Assembly: GCA_007128345.1 (NCBI GenBank) | Contig: SKXS01000054.1 | Span: 1 to 7,463 of the forward strand | From: Spirochaetia bacterium | GTDB taxonomy: Bacteria > Spirochaetota > Spirochaetia > PWKH01 | Length of the DNA: 7,463 nucleotides | Direction of reading: 5' to 3' | Shown here: piece after piece, positions 1 to 7,043 of the stretch | How positions within the stretch are numbered: the first letter of the stretch is position 1 | Layout: each line of letters begins with the position of its first letter | Notes under the pieces: model-generated | Database searches by the model: none | What the model saw: only the letters and a program-made list of their open reading frames with translations | Told to the model about the DNA's origin: nothing | Position numbers and translations under genes: made by a program

Positions 1-19
1 AGCGAGGGAGGGTACACAT

Positions 20-1315
20 ATGAATACGACAATGAAACGTTTGACTATTCTGCTGTTCGTGCTGGCTGTCCCGGTGGCGCTGTCTGCCTTTTCATTCGGG
101 GCTGACAACCACCAGTTCAATCCCGCTTTTCTGGGTTCGTCCACACGGACCTGGGAGACAGGGGTGAGCGGGAATCTCAATGTATATAACAGTTACTTTG
201 CAATAACCGATTTCCTTTCTGAGGAAGAGGACGCCGCCCTGGTGATAGACCTTGGCGATCTTGCTGAGGCTATGGCCGGGGGCAAGATGGAAACCTCCCT
301 GGGCACATCGCTTGAAGTGCATGCCATGGCGCAGCTGTTTGGAATTGGTGTAGGAGGATATGCTGCGGCAGACCTCTATGGGGGATTCTCCATACCGGAA
401 TCATTTTTCACCTTTCTTGCGGAGGGAAATACCATAGGTGATGAGATCACCGGAGAAGGTGAACTGAACCTGAAGGGATTCGCTGAGGTAGGAGTATATG
501 CCGGATACCGATACGGCAACTACCAGATCGGTCTCAAATTCGGCCAGTATGTTCCCCTTATCTACAGCGAAGGAACTGGTTATTCATACTCGCTTCTGGC
601 CAAGGAAGCCGACGAAGACGGCATCATCTTTGAAGCAGAGGCTGAAGCATTTGGAACCGTCTACTCAGCCTTTGACCTTGATGATCCCGGGAATTTCGAT
701 TCACCCATGGATATCCTCACCGGAGCAGGAACCAAGCTGGATATCGGCTTCGTACACGTTAAGCAGCAGGGACGCCCACTGTGGGGAGCATCAGCATCCA
801 TACCGCTGCTTCCGGCGAAACCCGCCTATGCATTTGAGCTCACCGGCGGGCTGGAGGCGACCATCACAGATCCCTTGGGCAGCATCAGCTTCGGCGATGA
901 AAACGGCAACGGAGATGATAACGACAACGGCTTTGCGGAAACCGAGAACACCTTTGAGTTAAGCAAGATTGAGGGTGAGATCGACAAGGAGATCATGGCT
1001 CCCTACAAGCTGGGAGGATTCTACCGGTTCACCCTGATTCCCGTGATAGACCTCATCCCCCACGTGGAAATGGTCTTCGAGGATCCGATGCTGGTGAACT
1101 ACGGTCTGACCTTGACCGGATCGTTCGCTCCCCTCTCCTGGGTATCCCTCGGCATGGGGCAGGTGAACAACCTCTGGGTCGCCAGGGCTGGACTGGATGT
1201 GGACCTCAGGCTGCTTGAAGTTGGCGTGAGGGTGAGCAGCAGCAGTGAAAGCCTGGAAACCTTGGCTTCGTTCCAAAGACCTGATGTATCATTCCAAGTG
1301 GCCCTAGGCCTGTAA
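20..1315 (+). CDS. Exported probable outer-membrane protein, function unknown
   Basis: The product is 431 residues and I do not recognise a named family with certainty. It opens with a typical Sec signal peptide: basic K6-R7, a hydrophobic core at about residues 8-21, and possible signal peptidase I sites after A23 (LSA) or A28 (FGA). The mature part begins with an Asn-Pro-Ala segment (N34-A36), has many Gly/aromatic alternating stretches (residues 105-122, 155-190, 365-405), and ends in an alternating hydrophobic stretch (SFQVALGL). That pattern fits a beta-barrel or other outer-membrane-associated protein of the Bacteroidetes/spirochaete kind, possibly DUF5723-like; this is inference. An Asp/Asn/Gly-rich stretch at residues 293-304 resembles a calcium-binding or flexible surface loop. 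The ATG at 20 is chosen because GGAGG at 7-11 lies 8 nt upstream; M5 has no such site. The gene stands alone, ends in a hairpin terminator, and its promoter lies outside the window. Confidence 0.85.
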   Translation: MNTTMKRLTILLFVLAVPVALSAFSFGADNHQFNPAFLGSSTRTWETGVSGNLNVYNSYFAITDFLSEEEDAALVIDLGDLAEAMAGGKMETSLGTSLEVHAMAQLFGIGVGGYAAADLYGGFSIPESFFTFLAEGNTIGDEITGEGELNLKGFAEVGVYAGYRYGNYQIGLKFGQYVPLIYSEGTGYSYSLLAKEADEDGIIFEAEAEAFGTVYSAFDLDDPGNFDSPMDILTGAGTKLDIGFVHVKQQGRPLWGASASIPLLPAKPAYAFELTGGLEATITDPLGSISFGDENGNGDDNDNGFAETENTFELSKIEGEIDKEIMAPYKLGGFYRFTLIPVIDLIPHVEMVFEDPMLVNYGLTLTGSFAPLSWVSLGMGQVNNLWVARAGLDVDLRLLEVGVRVSSSSESLETLASFQRPDVSFQVALGL

Positions 1316-1324
1316 GCAAACTAT

Positions 1325-1350
1325 CGGCCCCGCCTAAGCGGGGCCGTTTC
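1325..1350 (+). terminator. Rho-independent terminator between convergent genes
   Basis: A perfect 9-bp G+C-rich stem (CGGCCCCGC at 1325-1333, GCGGGGCCG at 1338-1346) encloses a CTAA tetraloop and is followed by TTTCTTT. It begins 9 nt after the stop codon of the exported-protein gene. The hairpin lies 29 nt past the stop of the converging glutamate dehydrogenase gene, so it could also act for that gene. However, the minus-strand side has only a weak T run (ATAGTTT), so I assign it chiefly to the + strand. Confidence 0.9.
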
Positions 1351-1375
1351 TTTGGCATATCACAGACAGTATCTA

Positions 1376-2716
1376 TCAGTATCCCATGTCCAGTATGGCA
1401 TCGGCGACCTTCTTGAAGCCTGCAATGTTCGCTCCCTTGATGTAGTCAATATAGGATGAGTCCTCAGTCTTTCCTGAAGCAACGCATGAAGCATGGATGG
1501 CTTTCATGATCTGCTTGAGCCGCTCATCCACCTCCTCGCTGAGCCATGAGAGCTTCATGGAATTCTGGGTCATTTCAAGACCCGATACGGCAACTCCCCC
1601 TGCGTTTGCCGCTTTTCCCGGCGCAAAGAGCACCTTGGCCTTTTTAAAGACCTGGACAGCTTCTGCTGTGCACCCCATATTGGAAGTCTCAACAACGTAG
1701 CGCACTCCGTTGGCAACTAGAGTCTGTGCGTCCTCCCCGTCGAGCTCATTCTGGATGGCGCAGGGAAAGGCCATGTCAACCTTGACTTCCCAGGGCTTGC
1801 GGTTGGGAAAAAACTCTACACCGAACTTCTCAGCGTAGGGCTCAACGATGTCGTTGTTGGATGCCCTGAGGGCCAGCATGTAGTTCCACTTCTCCTGGGT
1901 GTTCACCCCGTCCGGATCATGTATATAGCCGTCCGGTCCGGATATGGTGACCACGCGGGCGCCAAGCTCAGTGGCCTTCATCACCGCGCCCCAGGCAACA
2001 TTGCCGAAGCCGGAAACCGAAATGGTTTTTCCCGCAAAGGTATCACCCTGGGTTCTCACCATGTCCTCGGCAAAGTACATAGCACCGAAACCGGTAGCCT
2101 CCGGCCTGATGAGCGAACCGCCCCAGTTCCGGCCCTTGCCGGTAAGCACTCCGGTGTGTTCATCCCGTAGGCGCTTGTAGGTACCGTACATGTATCCGAT
2201 CTCCCGGGCCCCAACGCCGATGTCCCCTGCGGGAACATCAGTCTCAGGTCCGATGTACTTCTGGAGCTCCATCATGAAGGAGCGGCAGAAGCGCCTGATC
2301 TCGCCGTCCGACTTTCCCTTCGGATTAAAGTCGCTTCCTCCCTTTCCGCCGCCCATGGGCAGGGTGGTGAGACTGTTCTTGAAGGTCTGCTCAAAAGCAA
2401 GGAACTTCAGCGTCCCCAGAGTTACGCTTGGGTGGAACCTGATTCCTCCCTTGTAGGGACCAAGCACATTGCTGTACTGGACCCGGTAGCCCCGGTTGAC
2501 CTGCACCTCACCATTGTCATCCTCCCATTCAACCTTGAATATGAAGATCCTGTCCGGCTCCGCCAGTCTTTCCATTACCTTTGCGTACAGGTACGCGGGA
2601 TTCTCATTTACCACATCTATGATGGTCTCTGCGACCTCGCGAACTGCTTGTATAAATTCAGGCTGTGCGGGGTTCTTTCTTTCTACGTCAGCCATGAACG
2701 CATCCAGCTGATACAT
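1376..2716 (-). CDS. gdhA: Glutamate dehydrogenase, hexameric, probably NAD-dependent
   Basis: Interconverts glutamate with 2-oxoglutarate and ammonium in the cytoplasm, linking nitrogen and carbon metabolism. From the ATG at 2716 the protein has 446 residues, close to the 447-450 of hexameric bacterial enzymes. Visible motifs: PYKGGIRFHP (residues 87-96, substrate lysine K89), FKNSL (K113), the catalytic glycine-rich loop PMGGGKGGSDF (K125), PAGDIGVG (catalytic D165), a Rossmann fingerprint SGFGNVAWGA (235-244), and the C-terminal glutamate-binding AVSGLEM. As I recall the Clostridium symbiosum NAD enzyme, F237, P261 and D262 here match its F238, P262 and D263, the residues that mark NAD use, so a default NADP-specific label would be doubtful. 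The frame opens at GTG 2722, but the Shine-Dalgarno sequence is only 1 nt from that codon and 7 nt from ATG 2716, so I chose the ATG. Monocistronic, with its own promoter. Confidence 0.97.
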   Translation of the reverse strand: MYQLDAFMADVERKNPAQPEFIQAVREVAETIIDVVNENPAYLYAKVMERLAEPDRIFIFKVEWEDDNGEVQVNRGYRVQYSNVLGPYKGGIRFHPSVTLGTLKFLAFEQTFKNSLTTLPMGGGKGGSDFNPKGKSDGEIRRFCRSFMMELQKYIGPETDVPAGDIGVGAREIGYMYGTYKRLRDEHTGVLTGKGRNWGGSLIRPEATGFGAMYFAEDMVRTQGDTFAGKTISVSGFGNVAWGAVMKATELGARVVTISGPDGYIHDPDGVNTQEKWNYMLALRASNNDIVEPYAEKFGVEFFPNRKPWEVKVDMAFPCAIQNELDGEDAQTLVANGVRYVVETSNMGCTAEAVQVFKKAKVLFAPGKAANAGGVAVSGLEMTQNSMKLSWLSEEVDERLKQIMKAIHASCVASGKTEDSSYIDYIKGANIAGFKKVADAILDMGY

Positions 2717-2723
2717 GGGCACA

Positions 2724-2730
2724 CCTCCTC
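2724..2730 (-). promoter_or_regulatory. Shine-Dalgarno site that fixes the gdhA start
   Basis: GAGGAGG on the minus strand, with the GGAGG core ending 7 nt before the ATG at 2716. The upstream in-frame GTG at 2722 lies 1 nt from the same core, too close for initiation. The ATG start removes two residues (fMet-Pro) from the longest frame. Confidence 0.85.
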
Positions 2731-2744
2731 AGGAATGATCACTC

Positions 2745-2773
2745 AGCATACAGTGAAAACCAATACATGTCAA
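2745..2773 (-). promoter_or_regulatory. Sigma-70 type promoter of gdhA
   Basis: On the minus strand the -35 box is TTGACA (2768-2773, full match), the spacer is exactly 17 nt, and the -10 box is TATGCT (2745-2750, 4 of 6). Transcription would start near 2738 and give a leader of about 22 nt that carries the Shine-Dalgarno site, leaving no room for a riboswitch or attenuator. Regulation, if any, would be at the promoter itself. Confidence 0.8.
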
Positions 2774-2797
2774 TTTTCAAAATCCTTCATGTATGCT
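2745..2797. repeat. Short inverted repeat overlapping the gdhA -10 box
   Basis: AGCATAC at 2745-2751 and GTATGCT at 2791-2797 are perfect 7-bp inverted copies separated by 39 bp. One arm covers the gdhA -10 box; the other lies about 20 bp upstream of the -35 box. The palindrome ACATGT (2765-2770) lies between them. The arrangement could be an operator pair, but 7-bp matches of this kind also arise by chance in A+T-rich DNA. Confidence 0.3.
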
Positions 2798-2846
2798 CAA
2801 TTACGCATTAGATAGTTTATCCATATGGAACGAAACAATGAATTTT

Positions 2847-2875
2847 TTGATCATATACCATGGAACTAGTCTGAT
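2847..2875 (+). promoter_or_regulatory. Weak candidate promoter for the receiver-PPDK_N gene
   Basis: TTGATC (2847-2852) and TCTGAT (2870-2875) are separated by 17 nt; each matches the sigma-70 consensus at 4 of 6 positions. It is the best + strand candidate I find in the divergent intergenic region. It would give a leader of about 55 nt that includes a small hairpin (TGATGC 2872-2877 with GCATCA 2887-2892). The true promoter may lie elsewhere or use another sigma factor. Confidence 0.25.
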
Positions 2876-2938
2876 GCATACTCCAGGCATCATGCAGATC
2901 TATGGAAGCGCCGGGATATTTATGGTAGAGTACCGGTC

Positions 2939-5908
2939 ATGGCAAGCATCAAGGACATGCAGGAGATTCCCTACCAGCTGCTCATGGCCAAGCGGATCAG
3001 GGATATCCTGCTTATATGCAGCAAGTATGACCAGTTCATGCTTGAAGAGGACGGCCGGGTTGAGGAACTTCTCTACCAGGACTATGTAGCCCTGGGACTT
3101 ACCTCTCCGCCGAAGATCACCACGGTCCCCACCGCTGAAGAGGCGCTCACGCTGCTGGAAGAAAAAGAATTCGATATGGTCATCACCATGGTCAACATAG
3201 GCAACGTGGACGTGATAGAACTTGCCCGCAGGATAAAAAGCCGGCATCCCCACAAGCCTGTAATCACCCTCACCCCCGCAGCTACCTATCAGACCATACA
3301 GCGCCTCAAGCAGGACGGGACGGAAATCCTCAACTACATATTCGCCTGGCAGGGCAACCCCAATATCCTCCTGGCCATCGTCAAGCTGCTGGAGGACAAG
3401 CTTAATGTTGACAACGATGTGAGAGTTGCCGGGGTGCAGACCATCATCCTCGTGGAGGACTCCATACGGTACTACTCAACCTACCTGCCCATGATCTACA
3501 CAACCCTCATCCAGCAGGCACGAGGACTTATGACCGAAGGCCTGAACGAGTGGTCCCAGACCCAGCGGATGCGCTGCCGCCCGAAAATACTGCTTGCCAG
3601 GAGCTATGAAGAGGCGCTTGCCCTCTACGAACGCTATAAGGAAAACCTCCTAGGCATTATCAGCGACATAGAATATATGAAGGGAGACGAGAACGACCCG
3701 ACTGCAGGGCTCAAGCTCTGCGAACATATCAGGAAGGATACCAGCGAACTCCCGATCCTGCTCCAGTCTACCCAGTCGGATCATCGTGAGGATGCCAGGA
3801 AGTACCACGCCTCGTTCATCCATAAGCATTCCACCACCCTGCTTATCGAACTGAGGGAATACATCAGGGCCAACTACGGATTCGGTGATTTTGTATTCAG
3901 GAATCCACGTACCGGCGAGGAGGTCTGCAGTGTGAGCAGCCTCAGAGAGCTCCAGTACATCATCCCGGACCTCCCCGCTGATACGTTCATCCACCACGTA
4001 AAGCAAAACGACTTCTCCAGATGGCTCAAAGCCCGGGCGTTCTTTCCCCTGGCCCAGATGATCAGACCGCTCACCATGGAGGATTACCCGAACGAGCAGG
4101 CGCTTCGTAATGACCTGGTTAAGATCATTGAGAGCTTCCGGTTCCAGCAGGCACGGGGGATCATAGCCCATTTCAATAAGGATCACTTTGACGAGTATTC
4201 CTTCTTCAGCCGCATCGGCTCCGGCTCACTCGGCGGCAAAGGCCGTGGACTCGCCTTCATTGACCTCCAGTTGAAGGAGAGCACCCTGGCTGACAACTAT
4301 CCCGATCTGTACATCAATATCCCCCGAACCATCGTCATATCCACGGAGCTGTTCGACACCTTCATAGAGGAGAACCAGCTCATTGCCCATGCAATGGAGG
4401 ATCTCACCGACAGCGAGATCCTTGACCTCTTCCTCAAGGCATCCCTGCCGGAGGACCTGAAGGAGAACCTCAAAGCAATCCTCAAGGTATTCACCACTCC
4501 CATAACAGTGCGCTCTTCAAGCCTCCTGGAAGATTCTCATTACCAGCCCTTCGCGGGAATCTACCAGACCTGCATGCTGCCGAACAACCATCCAGACTTT
4601 GACCAGCGTCTGGAGGAGCTCAGCAATGCCATCAAGTGCGTATACGGTTCAACCTACTTCCGTTCCAGCAAGGACTACCTCAAGGCGACCAACCATATGA
4701 TAGAGGAAGAGAAGATGGCCGTGGTGATCCAGCGGATTACAGGAGCGGTCTATGGAGACCGCTGCTATCCCAACTTTTCTGGGGTCGCGCGTTCTTTAAA
4801 CTACTATCCCATTGAGAACGAGAAGCCTGAAGACGGCATCTGCTACATGGCCTTCGGATTCGGGAAAATCATAGTGGATGCTGCAGGCAATACCCTGCGG
4901 TTCTCCCCAAAGTACCCGAAGAAGGTCATGCAGCTCTCCGACATGAAGAGCATGCTCAAGGAGACCCAGCATACCTTCTACGCACTGGACATGACCAAAC
5001 CGTTTGCCCCCAGGGACGGGGACCCGGACAACCTGGCCCTGCTGCCGGTGCAGGACGGTCTGCAGGACGGCTCCCTGAAATACATCGCTTCAACGTACGA
5101 CAGCGAGAACCTCGTCGTTCGGGATACCGCTACCGGTGACGGTCAGAAGGTAATCACCTTTGCCGGGCTGCTGAAGTACAATCTGCTTCCGACAGCCCGG
5201 ATCATCCAGGATCTGCTGGCTCTGGGGGAACGTATCATGAATGTTCCCATAGAAATTGAGTTTGCCGGAAACCTCGACAAGGGACCCAAACCGCCGGAGT
5301 TTGCTGTCCTGCAGATACGTCCCATAGTAGCCGGATCGGAAGCCGAGGATATTGCAGTTGACGAGCGCTCTGCCGGGGAGGCCCTGCTCTTCTCGCGAAA
5401 GGCCATGGGCAACGGCATATACGGCGACCTGTGCGACATCATATACGTCAAACCTGACAGCTTTGATCCATCCAGGACACAGGAGATGGCCTCAGTCATC
5501 GGAAAGCTTAATGATCACTTTGCAGAAAGCAAGAGCGGATATATCCTGGCTGTGGCAGGGCGCCTCGGGTCAACAGACCCATGGCTGGGGATACCCATCA
5601 CCTGGTCCCAGATATCCCATGCCCGGGTGATCATTGAGATGGGCCTGCAGAACCTGCAGGTCGAGCCGAGCCAGGGCAGCCACTTCTTCCAGAACATCAC
5701 CTCCCTGCGCAACGCCTACATCACCATCAACCCGATCAAGGGCGAAGGCACGTTCAACGTCTCATACCTTGATTCTATGCCGGCACTGTTCGATTCGGAG
5801 TATATCCGTCATGTCCGCGCTGACTCACCCTTTGATGTACGCATAGACGGCAGAAGCGGCAAGGGGATCATCTCCCTTCCGGAAGCTAGAGCCACCGCTT
5901 CCTCTTAA
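2939..5908 (+). CDS. Tandem receiver / PPDK_N (PEP-pyruvate-binding) fusion protein
   Basis: A 989-residue cytoplasmic protein with no signal peptide or membrane segment. Residues about 20-155 form a receiver-like fold lacking the acidic pair and with Met84 at the phosphoacceptor position. Residues about 166-310 are a second receiver with ILVEDS (E173-D174), phosphoacceptor D243, S277 and K296, all expected for phosphorylation. Residues 311-420 are a linker. Residues about 423-800 match the ATP-binding domain of PEP synthase/pyruvate phosphate dikinase: GSGSLGGKGRG (K434), TVRSSSLLED (R525), FAGIYQT (538-544), IEIEF (E774) and LQIRPI (Q792, R794). Residues 801-989 are unassigned. The phosphohistidine TSH motif and the PEP barrel are absent, so it should not be called PEP synthase or PPDK. 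Start ATG 2939 is the first after an in-frame TAG at 2867; its ribosome site (GGTAGAG, 2924-2930) is weak. Its partner kinase is not in the window. Confidence 0.85.
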   Translation: MASIKDMQEIPYQLLMAKRIRDILLICSKYDQFMLEEDGRVEELLYQDYVALGLTSPPKITTVPTAEEALTLLEEKEFDMVITMVNIGNVDVIELARRIKSRHPHKPVITLTPAATYQTIQRLKQDGTEILNYIFAWQGNPNILLAIVKLLEDKLNVDNDVRVAGVQTIILVEDSIRYYSTYLPMIYTTLIQQARGLMTEGLNEWSQTQRMRCRPKILLARSYEEALALYERYKENLLGIISDIEYMKGDENDPTAGLKLCEHIRKDTSELPILLQSTQSDHREDARKYHASFIHKHSTTLLIELREYIRANYGFGDFVFRNPRTGEEVCSVSSLRELQYIIPDLPADTFIHHVKQNDFSRWLKARAFFPLAQMIRPLTMEDYPNEQALRNDLVKIIESFRFQQARGIIAHFNKDHFDEYSFFSRIGSGSLGGKGRGLAFIDLQLKESTLADNYPDLYINIPRTIVISTELFDTFIEENQLIAHAMEDLTDSEILDLFLKASLPEDLKENLKAILKVFTTPITVRSSSLLEDSHYQPFAGIYQTCMLPNNHPDFDQRLEELSNAIKCVYGSTYFRSSKDYLKATNHMIEEEKMAVVIQRITGAVYGDRCYPNFSGVARSLNYYPIENEKPEDGICYMAFGFGKIIVDAAGNTLRFSPKYPKKVMQLSDMKSMLKETQHTFYALDMTKPFAPRDGDPDNLALLPVQDGLQDGSLKYIASTYDSENLVVRDTATGDGQKVITFAGLLKYNLLPTARIIQDLLALGERIMNVPIEIEFAGNLDKGPKPPEFAVLQIRPIVAGSEAEDIAVDERSAGEALLFSRKAMGNGIYGDLCDIIYVKPDSFDPSRTQEMASVIGKLNDHFAESKSGYILAVAGRLGSTDPWLGIPITWSQISHARVIIEMGLQNLQVEPSQGSHFFQNITSLRNAYITINPIKGEGTFNVSYLDSMPALFDSEYIRHVRADSPFDVRIDGRSGKGIISLPEARATASS

Positions 5909-6953
5909 AGAAGATGACCATGCCGCCTGCCGTTACGGCCATAACCGCCAGGACTGCGGCATATCCCCATCTCCATGAGAGCTCCGGCATTACCTCAAAG
6001 TTCATGCCGTACACCCCGGCAATGAAGGTGAGGGGGATGAATATCGTGGCAATAATGGTGAGCACCTTCATCACTGCATTCATCCGGTTGCTGATGCTTC
6101 CCATGTACATATCGGAGAGCCCTGAGATGACATCCCGAAGCGTGTCAATATGGTCCATGATCTGGATCACGTGATCGTAGACATCGGCATAAAAAATCTG
6201 GGATTCCCGCCTGACAAGCGATTCGTCAATGTGCTGGATGCTCCTGAGAATCTCCCTGATCGGCCAGACGGTCTTCCTGAGCATAATGAGCTGGCTGCGC
6301 ATACGGTGGATGAGCCTGGAGTGCTGCTGCTGGGGATCCTCGGTTATTGCAGTCTCCAGTGCTTCAGCATCATCTTCCATGGCATCCAGCACGGTGTAGA
6401 ACCGGTCCACCAGCACGTCCGCCAGCGCATAGGCAAGGAAATCAGCTCCCCGTGACCGGATCTGTGAGCTGGACGAGTTGATGCGCACAAAGACAGGGTC
6501 AAAGATATCCGTCGGCTGCTCCAGGAAGGTGATCACGTAGGTAGGTCCCAGGATGATGCTCACCTGCTCCATGACCACCTCACGCAGTTCAGGTTCATAG
6601 GCAGCTGACTTCATGATGATGAGCACCTGATCTTCCAGGATTTCTATCTTCGGCCTGATCATCGTGTTCATGATATCCTCAAGGAAGAGAGGATGTATTC
6701 CCGCAGCCTCGCCGACCTCCTTTACCAGGGACGGATCATGGACGCCTGTTATAGTGATCCAGCTCGTTCTGGGATCCTCCAGGTGCTGAGCCGCATCGGC
6801 TATGCAGGCATCCTGCAGATGCTCCGCCTGTTCCTTGTCCCAGGAAGTGATGCGGATAGTGACAGGTCCTGACCGTTGTCTGCCTAAATGCATTAGTGTT
6901 CCCGGTGGAGAGCCCAGGGGATGACGCTTTTTCTGTACAAATCCTTTTTTCAT
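5886..6953 (-). CDS. corA: CorA-type magnesium/cobalt transport protein
   Basis: Pentameric inner-membrane channel for Mg2+ and/or Co2+. The 355-residue protein has a large cytoplasmic N-terminal domain with long helices (about 170-290), TM1 at about 294-314, the signature YGMN (G316-M317-N318), the MPEL loop, TM2 at about 330-348 and a basic C-terminal tail (KRKRWL). From memory it aligns nearly without gaps to Thermotoga maritima CorA (351 residues, offset +4). The inter-subunit metal-sensing pair D89/D253 is present as D93 and D257, and the selectivity-filter Asn as N318. The ATG at 6953 is supported by GAGGTG at 6962-6967, 8 nt upstream. Residues 1-30 are basic and Gly/Pro-rich and may be disordered. 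The 3' end overlaps the converging receiver-PPDK_N gene by 23 bp. Mg2+ versus Co2+ preference cannot be read from the sequence. Confidence 0.96.
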   Translation of the reverse strand: MKKGFVQKKRHPLGSPPGTLMHLGRQRSGPVTIRITSWDKEQAEHLQDACIADAAQHLEDPRTSWITITGVHDPSLVKEVGEAAGIHPLFLEDIMNTMIRPKIEILEDQVLIIMKSAAYEPELREVVMEQVSIILGPTYVITFLEQPTDIFDPVFVRINSSSSQIRSRGADFLAYALADVLVDRFYTVLDAMEDDAEALETAITEDPQQQHSRLIHRMRSQLIMLRKTVWPIREILRSIQHIDESLVRRESQIFYADVYDHVIQIMDHIDTLRDVISGLSDMYMGSISNRMNAVMKVLTIIATIFIPLTFIAGVYGMNFEVMPELSWRWGYAAVLAVMAVTAGGMVIFFKRKRWL

Positions 6954-6987
6954 GATATACGCACCTCATCATTTCGGATACAATACG

Positions 6988-7016
6988 ATTATAAGGCAGA
7001 ACCATCCGCTTTACCA
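6988..7016 (-). promoter_or_regulatory. Probable corA promoter
   Basis: A perfect TATAAT -10 box on the minus strand (6988-6993) sits 17 nt from a poor -35 box, TGGTAA (7011-7016, 3 of 6). Transcription would start near 6981, giving a leader of about 28 nt. That is too short for an M-box magnesium riboswitch, and I see none. The weak -35 suggests modest activity or help from an activator. Confidence 0.45.
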
Positions 7017-7032
7017 TACGAAACACCATGGC

Positions 7033-7036
7033 GAGG
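7033..7036 (+). promoter_or_regulatory. Shine-Dalgarno site that fixes the MFS gene GTG start
   Basis: GAGG on the + strand lies 7 nt before GTG 7044. It decides the start because the next candidate, ATG at 7095, has no good site and would cut away the basic N-terminal leader that precedes the first membrane helix. Confidence 0.65.
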
Positions 7037-7043
7037 TACTTCC

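Noticed and set aside
2717..2722. GTG at 2722 as the start of gdhA, two codons upstream
   Set aside because: The GGAGG core lies only 1 nt from this GTG but 7 nt from ATG 2716, and the 446-residue product from the ATG fits the family and its residue numbering.
2872..2892. Hairpin TGATGC/GCATCA ahead of the receiver-PPDK_N gene as an RNA regulator
   Set aside because: A 6-bp stem with a 9-nt loop is within chance expectation, has no T run and no recognisable riboswitch context.
2793..3089. 98-residue + strand frame across the intergenic region and the start of the receiver-PPDK_N gene
   Set aside because: Its second half is out of phase with the real gene and its composition (Ser/Cys/Trp-rich) is not protein-like; no good ribosome site.
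3650..4186. 178-residue minus-strand frame inside the receiver-PPDK_N gene
   Set aside because: It lies wholly antisense to a well-supported coding region with clear receiver motifs, and shows no recognisable motif of its own.
6150..6455. 101-residue + strand frame opposite corA
   Set aside because: Antisense to a region that aligns to CorA without gaps; no motif or ribosome site supports it.
6954..7043. M-box type magnesium riboswitch ahead of corA
   Set aside because: The whole divergent gap is 90 bp and the predicted corA leader is about 28 nt, too short for this riboswitch class; no matching stem pattern seen.
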